Source of the DNA: Austropuccinia psidii
Lineage: Eukaryota > Basidiomycota > Pucciniomycetes > Pucciniales > Sphaerophragmiaceae
Assembly (NCBI GenBank): GCA_023105745.1
Contig: JALGQZ010000013.1
Coordinates: 25,805,105 to 25,869,104, forward strand
Direction of reading: 5' to 3'
Length of the DNA stretch: 64,000 bases
A model generated the notes under the pieces. It was not told the origin of the DNA. It worked only from the letters and a program-made list of their open reading frames with translations, and ran no database searches. Every line of letters begins with the position of its first letter. The stretch's first letter is position 1. This document shows positions 56,601 to 64,000 of this stretch, piece by piece. A program made the translations under genes and the position numbers.

Positions 56601-58640
56601 GTGAAGAAAAAGAAACTGATAAGGGAAGATAGAAGATCTTTATTTTTGATGTGTAATTGGCAGTACTGAGATGCTTCACAAACCATAAAAAATAACCAAG
56701 TACTGGAATAACTACTAAAATAACTGAGAAATATTGAGGAAAGATTAAAGGTTGGTTTTTAGAGGATGAAATATGTTCCCATCCCAAGAAAAGGCTGTTT
56801 CTTAGATCTGGGAAGAATTCTTTCTGCCTCAAGTTCTTGGGCCATGTTTTCCTTAAACATTGTACACCGGTAAGTATTAAGTTGACTACTTGTGAAAAAT
56901 ATCAATTATCGATTTCAAAACTATATATTAAGAGGAATTTTGGTTTGTTAAAGGTATGAAAATAGGACCTAGAGCGATTTTTAATTCCTAAGGTTGTAAT
57001 AGAAATGATTTCTAGTTAGAAATAAAAAGGATTCAAACTCTTGAGAAGTGAAACTTCATAATTAATAAATCTGTATACTCAAAAGTCAGATCAATTTATA
57101 TTTTATGAATTGAAAAACTATATTTAAAAGAATATCACAAGGAACATTCCATTAGAAAGAGATTCGATGCCACAACAGCGCAGAAAAACAAAAAAAATAA
57201 TTCTTATGCTGAATATTTCTCAGCTTACAATCACTTGGGAAAAAAATATTTACTAATGTATGTAAAGCAAATTGTGAATACATTAAAACTAAGAGATCTA
57301 CTTTAAAAACTCCATGTTTAGATATTTGAATCTTTCTTTGAGAATTATTACATAAATGAAAACTTATATCAAAGATTGAGTGATCATGATTGATGTAGTC
57401 GAGAAAAATTTAAATAAATACTAAGATGGTTAGGAAGCTAATATTCTTCAAAGCCATTTTTACTAAATTCCGGCGGTATAAGTACTGTTCAATTGCATAA
57501 ATAGGCTCTATAACGTGGGATTAACACACAAATAACATGGGGAGAATGAAGGGGTTTGAACATATGTAATTTAGCCATTGAATTAAAAGCCTAAATAGAG
57601 ATGAGCTAACAATATATGATGATGTATAATTCAGGAAAGATTGAGGCACATTTATCATTCACATAAGCGGTTTGGAGCAAAGGCTGCCTAGGTATATTTA
57701 TTTTCATAAAGTGGACAGAATGCCAAATCTTGGAAGTTTCCGATATATTTTTAGGAGTGAATATCATATCTTCCATTTAAGGGAAATATATACTCAAAAA
57801 GTCAATATCACAAAAAGAAGCTTCATAATGAAATAAAATGACAATTAAAAACAGCTATATAACACGAAACAAATGATGATAATCTTGGATCCCATCTATT
57901 AGTACGCATATACAAATAATAGCTGAAAAATATGATTTCTTTCAACCCATTGCAATGAGAAAGGGTTTTCAATTTGAATAATGAATATTCAAGGAGATTT
58001 CAGGTTTCGAATAGGTCATGAATGAAATCCACTTAGTACCCTCTGAATAAAGCTTGAGCCGTATTCAAATTGAATCTATATCACGTGTCTTATTGTGTAG
58101 CTATTTGCTATCGGTATTCAGGATTGTATTGAGACATAAATCTGAAAAACCCGCTTATATTTATGAGGTGTTTGGAAAATCCAGAATAAATGGAAATCCG
58201 GATATTATTAATGTTCTTATTGATAGAAATTAAATATGGATACTTCATTTCAAATATTATTTTTTCCCCTTGAAGATTTATCTCGTACTGGATAGGAAAT
58301 CTGTCATTATGAGTAAGCTATACTATTCAAATAAAATGATTTGAAAGGTTCATTTTCCAGCTTTAAAGATGATTTTCTGGCCAATCTTTGCGGAAGAAAA
58401 GTTGGCATATTGGATATTTATTGGATTGTTTTTGGCCAAAGCTATAGACAATAGAAAGAAAATTCAGACTTAACTCAAAATGAAAAATCAATAGAATAGG
58501 CGGAAGGTTTTTAAAAGAGTATGAACAAGGAATTTCAACAGTGTTGCATAGAAAAGTCAATTCAAAACTTCCTAGATTGAGCCAGATCTTTTGAAGTTCA
58601 ATTCAAGAACTGATGAAACAAGCTGGAATTAAGATGCAAG
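53640..58640. other. No gene seen (5 kb, AT-rich)
   Basis: Long AT-rich tract with no frame above about 80 codons, no LTR or transposon motif, and no minisatellite. It differs in texture from the repeat mosaic to the left. Confidence 0.4.
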
Positions 58641-58642
58641 AT

Positions 58643-58648
58643 AAAAAA
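58643..58648 (-). terminator. Pol III terminator of the tRNA gene
   Basis: TTTTTT on the minus strand about 12 nt past the discriminator base. Confidence 0.65.
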
Positions 58649-58659
58649 CTTTGGCATTT

Positions 58660-58769
58660 CACCGAGTGAGGGAGTCGAACCCCCGTCCACAGCTCTTCGG
58701 GCTCTTGAATGATTTCGAGTGTGCATTCAAGATTGAGAGGCAGTCATTCTACCGTTAAACTAACTCGGT
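58660..58769 (-). tRNA. tRNA-Glu (CUC)-like gene with a 39-nt intron
   Basis: Minus strand. A 7-bp acceptor stem (ACCGAGT/ACTCGGT) with discriminator G, a D arm with the invariant A14, G18G19 and A21, anticodon loop CTCTCAA (anticodon CUC), and a T arm GGGGG-TTCGACT-CCCTC. The anticodon stem ACTGC/GCTGT has one T-T mismatch. The intron (58733-58695) contains a 9-bp hairpin TCTTGAATG/CATTCAAGA. A variable loop of 4 nt and G discriminator fit tRNA-Glu. The mismatch means a pseudogene is possible. Confidence 0.7.
58695..58733 (-). other. tRNA intron with 9-bp internal hairpin
   Basis: Placed after the base 3' of the anticodon, the standard position for nuclear tRNA introns. Perfect stem TCTTGAATG / CATTCAAGA with a 12-nt loop. 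Confidence 0.6.
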
Positions 58770-60320
58770 TTTTATTTACTTTGCCCATTTTAACTGATAA
58801 ATGAGACCAATTCGTAAGACGCTTTGGGCTATTTTCCGTTCCATGTTGGTCAATCGAGGGTTCAAAAAGCACGTACCCACCACTTGAAAAATTTTGCAGT
58901 TTTCTCTGATTCAGACAGCCACTATATTTAGAGCCTTGCCATAAGGAATTTTTGACAAAACATAGAAGAATGAATTTTATAGAAAATCTCTTGTTCAAAA
59001 AATGGGAATTTCGTCTAGATTCGATGAGAAGTAACTAAATAAAATAAGATTTTGTCTTCTTGCGCATTGTTAATAAGAGGATATTCAAATGAAAGACTTT
59101 AAATCCAAAATACGTATTTCAGCTTTTCTTTATAACATTGAAAGCTCAATTTTGAATGAATTGGAGACCACTTAAGCTTGTCATGACCATAAGTTCTTAG
59201 AATATGAAGTTGGGCAGCAATTATTTCCAAGTAACTATTTCCGCCTAAAGCCATCTCTATATTTTTTTACTCAAAAATTTTGCAATCCCAAATTGATAGC
59301 AAACTTATCCAAAGTTATGTGGCAAGAATTCAAATACAATTCCATTCACTTAAATATTACAAGATAATAATTGCTTACCTCCCCTGGATACCCAAGCATA
59401 AGAAAACAAAAACAATCCAACATGATTCATTTTGGTGTGTTTTCATACAGAAATTACCCCACATATGGACAAAGATACCGCTCCATTTTCCTAGTTCAGT
59501 GTCTATTCAAAACCACAGCAATTTCTCTTATCGAGTGTTTCCTTGGATATACATGAGTCAATGAGGGAAATAAGTGCCACTAAAACATCACAGAAACTCT
59601 CTGAATAGAATAGTCATGAACTATTTGTTTGAGAACCTAGAACCATTAATTTTGAAGAAAGTCTATAATGAGTGCAACATCATGATTTGTAGGTGAATCG
59701 AGGTTTTGGGAGTCTTCTAACAATAAGTAGATGAAATGGTTCCTTCATTCATCTAAACAATTGATTAATAGTTCTCACAGGGAAATATCCTTTGATTTAT
59801 TACGCTCCTTTTATTTTGGCAGAATTTTCCTTCCCAGGGAAGAGAGAAAGAGTTACCCTTTGTGATCAGAAAAATGGGACATTTATTAAAGGGAAGCTCT
59901 TTCACAATTTTACCTATATAAGTCTTTGGATTACAAGTTTCCTCTTCACAAGGGAATGTTCTTTCTTATTTACTTTCTACAGGGAATTAAAACACCCTAG
60001 AAAACGATATTCTTCACATCTATTTCTGTTCTTGGAGTCTTCAAAGCTTGAATTGAAATAATGCGGTTTTTGAAAAGCGCACAAACTGCCTTTCAACAGA
60101 GCTTCTCTTGTGACATACTAATCTTTTAAAAGATTACAAATACATGTCTGTGGTCCAATAAAGAATGTTTTACACCACAAAATTCATGTATCTTTCAAGT
60201 AAATAACAAAAAAACCAGATTTTGTTTCATTTATTCTATCTCAGAAAGGCTACATTGCTTTGTTTATTTTAGAAATTTTGAAAGTTTCATTGAAAAAAGA
60301 CAAATTTTTAAATTAAGAAG
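58770..60320. other. No gene seen
   Basis: AT-rich. Frames up to 94 codons are present but show no family resemblance. Confidence 0.35.
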
Positions 60321-60347
60321 GTCATTTTCATAATGGGGGAGAGCTGA

Positions 60348-60572
60348 TTGCATCTGAGTTTCTGTCAATTTCTTCTTCCTGAAGGAATTGACTCACTACT
60401 TGCAGAACCATATACTCATCGGAAAAATTATCCTGCATGGAGATCCAACAGAACCATAATGGAGAGAGTTTATTTTCTCACGCTTTACTCAGAAATGACT
60501 GATGATTGCTGGGTTGAAGCTTTATTTATTTCTGCCTGTTTTTTGAATGGAGAGCCTATATTTTCCTCATAG
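60348..60572 (+). pseudogene. Ty1/copia integrase fragment
   Basis: The frame reads EGIDSLLAEPYTHRKNYPAW then SNRTIMERVYFLTLYSEMTD and CWVEALFISACFLNGEPI. This follows the copia integrase pattern around the catalytic Glu: PYTPQQNG-like, RNRT-x-E-like (here SNRTIMERV) and a WxEA-x-TA-x-x-N-like tail. It is degraded (NG replaced, AE lost), with no other copia domain nearby. Confidence 0.6.
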
Positions 60573-60866
60573 TTCAAAACTGCTTTTGAATCGATTTTTA
60601 AAACAATTCTGAAGATAAACAGCCTAACTATTTTGGTGTGATTATTCTATGTACATTTAAATAAATTGAAAATAGAATCCAATTTATATTCCAATTCTGA
60701 AGAGTTTTGCTTTCTTGGCAACTCAGAAGCACATGAACCGTCAAGGGGATACAATTTTAAATGGGAAGGCTTTAAATTATTAATGAATTCCTTTGGAATG
60801 ATGACTGATTTTGGGCTGTTTTAGAATGATTGGAGTAAGGGAATTTCAAAGCTTGAGGTTCCTCAA

Positions 60867-61357
60867 TCACCCCATGAGATAATATGACTCCTTCTTCTAA
60901 TGAGATCAGATTTAGAAGAAAAAACGTTCTTTTTGGACTCATTTGGATGATATTGAACACTCCAGTTCTGCATAATTGTTTGACACACCTTGCATATTGT
61001 TTGAAATATTGGGTGAGTTTTTTTATGAAATCTACATTTACAAAAGAAGCCTTGATGCATTATCACCTGGATAGTTGACTACTCTAAACCTAAAAAAATT
61101 ATGTCTGATGTAAGAGGTTCCTTTAACAGAACCAAAGAACATATCTAATAATATTGATGAATCAAATATTCAGCCAATGGATGAAGTCAATTTTCCAAAA
61201 TAGGGACTCACGACAATATAAAACTCCAAATCTTACTCTCAAGATATCAGTAATATGAAGTCTTGAAAATATAACTCTTGAGCTTGTTCAAAGATTTGCA
61301 ATCAAAAGGAGACAATAAAGATCGAAAATTTAGTTTGTTACCACAAGCAACCCCACT
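60867..61357 (+). repeat. 490-bp tandem duplication, copy 1
   Basis: Repeated at 61360-61850 with an offset of about 493: AATATGACTCCT, TTCTGCATAATT, GAAATATTGGGTGA, GATGCATTATCA, AGGGACTCAC and GTTTGTTACCACAA recur in order. Confidence 0.75.
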
Positions 61358-61359
61358 CT

Positions 61360-61850
61360 TCACCCCATGGATTAATATGACTCCTGCTTGAAAGTAACCA
61401 AAATTTAGAAGAAAATATCTTTTCTTTGAACTAATCTGGTTGATATTCATCACCCCAGTCCTGCATAATTCTATCACACAATTTGCATATTTTTTGAAAT
61501 ATTGGGTGAAGATTCTGATGAAATTTCCATTTCAAAAAGAAGTATTAATGCATCATCATCTGGCTACTTGACCACTCTAAATCTAGAAAATGCTGTCTAA
61601 TGTAAGAAATTCATGAAAAATAACCAAAGAACATAACTAAGAATTTTGATGAATAAAATATTCTGCCAATGGCTGAAGTTAATTTGCCAACTTAGGGACT
61701 CACTAAATTATAAAAACTCCCAAAGCTTAATTTCAAGCTATTGGTCATATGCAGTATTTTAAATTTAACTCAAAGCTTGCTCAAAGATTTTGTATCACAG
61801 GGTGACAATAATTATCAAAAATTCAGTTTGTTACCACAAACAAACCCATT
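61360..61850 (+). repeat. 490-bp tandem duplication, copy 2
   Basis: See copy 1. The copies differ by many substitutions, so the duplication is old. No coding function seen. Confidence 0.75.
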
Positions 61851-64000
61851 TCAAATAATCTAAAATAGCGATTTTTGGAGAGGAAGACCGAAAACACAAA
61901 TTAATAAGATGAAAAGTAAGCTTTTGAGCCAAAGGGCCTCCCAAGATTGAGTAAATTGACTATGATGAAAATCATTCCATTTCTGGAACAGTTACCCCTC
62001 TTAAGTTTATTTTATTAAATGGCCCCATTCATTATTATAAACTCCATGCCATACATTTTTTAAGTTCTTTTGAGAATGGAGTAACCAAATCAAGACTTTC
62101 TAGTAAGTATCCAGAATGTTATGCTTAAGAAGAATATCCTGGATCCTTGCAGATTATGAAATCATTATGTGTGCTTAGAAAGAACCAAGGATGCTATCAA
62201 ATTCTTGCTGCCATTTTTGATAACCTGTGTTTGAAAAAATTTCAGCCAATCTGTTTCTTTCAATGGGTACCAAACCCTTTCCTTCTGAAATTATGTAGAT
62301 TGATTACACAATTATATGTGGAGGATGCAAATAGTTTAAACCTTCAAAAGAAATATAAGAGGGATGTTTAAGGGGGAAGATGGCTGAGTTTATGTTCCTC
62401 CTGGCAATGAAGACCAATTTTAATTGTTTAAAAAGGAATATTGCTCTTTGTGAAAAGCTTTACATAAATAAAAAAGCTAAGTGATTTGGTATGGAATATT
62501 TTAAATGAATTGCTACTACAACTGATAATAGAATATGCCTTAAAATATCTAACAATATTAATGAGTATGCCCCTTTTAGTTATAAAAAAGATGTGGGGGC
62601 TTCAGATTATCTTATAGCTTTTTCTTGTCTTAAATTTCCCTGTTTACACATTTCTCTTCTTTATTTACTTTAAAAAGAATCAGTTAACCATTTACCCACC
62701 TTGAATAGCATTCCACAACTTTGGCAGAGAAATTAAAGCTCTGGTTTGACTATTGAAGGTATCTCCCAAGCAACCACCATGAAAAGCTATTCAGATTCTT
62801 ATTGGGGAAGTAAATATGATGCAAATTTCACTTCAGGGTATGGTATGCTATTTGTGGCCATTTCTCATGGAATTCAAAGTATCACCCAATCATAGGTCTA
62901 GTTTACATTAGTTCTATTCTATGACTGACATGCTATGTATCTCTGGAAATCTTATGGATAAAAACCGTTTTCATTAGCCCTGAGATTCAATTGAATCTTT
63001 CTGGACCTTTTAATTTTTTATGCAATCCATCATATAAGAATATAAAATGACATATAGATATTTCTACCAACTGGATCAGGTATAAGGTTTGAATATGAGA
63101 AAATAAGTAAATATTACTAATATATTACTTATTTTACTCTGAATTTCCTTATTTAGGTAGTGAATAAGATTAAGAAAACTATAATAATAAAGATTTATTA
63201 TCATTATGGGGTAAAATATCCATATCATTAAATAAATATGATTATATAGGTTATATTTTTAAAGAATAATGTAATAAAATTGAATATATTAATATATTTA
63301 TGGATATTCATTATTGATACAAAAAAATTAGAAATGTGTGGAAAATTGGTTTCTATCAATAAAAACCGATTTATAACAATAATATTTCTAATACTAAGCT
63401 CATATATCAATATATACACTATTTATATTAATAAAGAATTGTTACAAATATATATAAAGAGAAATTATTAAAAAAGGGTAAATATAAACCTAATTTGAAC
63501 ACTTAATATAATTATTGTGAATTATTCTATGCCAAATAATATAAATAAAATTTATTCCAATTTTATTTACAAATAAAAAATAAATAAATTACAAATTTTC
63601 TTGATTTTACTTGGAATTAAGGATTTGGAGAGAAATTTAACAAAAAAATTAAGTAATTGACTATTAATACAAAGATTAACTTGAAATTTTGATAATAGAA
63701 TAGAATTATATAAAAAGAATAATGTTATTACCTTTGGTTTTGATATTTTTAATGTTTTGGTTGCATCTGATGGGGAAATAGAGGTAAAAAGAGCTCAATA
63801 TATAGTAGGGGCCTCCCTCCTAGAGTCCAAAAGACTTCTAGTAGATGCTGACTGTTGGTATCCACTGTGATCTATCAGTATTTCAAGGTTTGGTGATTAT
63901 TAAATCATAATCCAATCAGCTTATCTCACTATTACACCATTATTTTGAGTTATCACTATAGTTTTAAGTTTGCTGAAATCATAGGCTTTTAATAAGCTTA
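61851..64000. other. No gene seen
   Basis: Extremely AT-rich, especially 63000-63720. One 74-codon frame (62147-62371) is unrecognised. Confidence 0.4.

Noticed and set aside
1..64000. CRISPR arrays, bacterial operons, rRNA genes
   Set aside because: None seen. Introns, LTR elements and a nuclear-type tRNA intron indicate a eukaryote.

Overview
The window is AT-rich eukaryotic DNA from a fungus, most likely a basidiomycete rust with a large, transposon-swollen genome. The transposon families (chromodomain Ty3/gypsy elements, Tnp2-type DNA transposons, an expanded SNF2 family, an antisense cysteine-rich gene) resemble what I recall from the myrtle rust Austropuccinia psidii. That assignment is recall plus inference; no database was searched. 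I see no intact host protein gene. Almost everything is nested transposable elements and their relics, plus one intron-bearing tRNA gene.

Layout. 1-1501 is the 5' end of a minus-strand Ty3/gypsy element (copy A2) inserted into an older gag relic (1502-2067). 2765-14431 is a 1375-bp LTR-like repeat split by a young, nearly intact 10.3-kb Ty3/gypsy element (element A, 3731-14017, identical 767-bp LTRs, target duplication ATAAC). 15039-20375 is a decayed Tnp2-type DNA transposon, itself split by a second copy of the 1375-bp repeat. 21036-22154 is a gypsy RT relic with an LTR-like tail. 22995-23819 is a minisatellite followed by a transposon terminus. 24876-26425 plus 37581-40240 is an inverted second copy of the Tnp2 transposon, split by an older 11.1-kb Ty3/gypsy element (element B, 26431-37575, minus strand, target duplication GAACC). 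42670-44100 is an unrecognised intron-containing gene relic, 45030-47395 a SNF2 ATPase relic, 51467-52833 a solo LTR, and 52884-53601 another minisatellite with a terminal hairpin. From 53.6 kb to the end the DNA is very AT-rich and mostly featureless, apart from a tRNA-Glu-like gene (58660-58769), a copia integrase scrap and a 490-bp tandem duplication.

How the young element works. Element A encodes Gag and, one frame back, Pol (protease, RT, RNase H, integrase, chromodomain). The join carries a canonical -1 slippery heptamer GGGAAAA placed exactly in frame before the gag stop. Next to the 5' LTR there is no obvious tRNA primer site. Instead 14 nt are perfectly complementary to a site inside the LTR, and the pairing is kept by compensating changes in element B, which points to Tf1-like self-priming. 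Downstream of pol, on the opposite strand, lies a spliced gene whose protein has C-x2-C-x6-C-x10-C-x2-C-x6-C, the spacing of a fungal Zn2Cys6 DNA-binding cluster. About 350 bp upstream of its start is a 67-bp array of nine CGG and five CCG triplets, the half-sites such proteins usually bind. A retrotransposon carrying its own antisense regulator is the most interesting hypothesis in the window. Despite identical LTRs, element A's integrase has lost the catalytic Glu (Lys instead) and one zinc-binding Cys (Phe instead), so it may depend on an integrase supplied by another copy.
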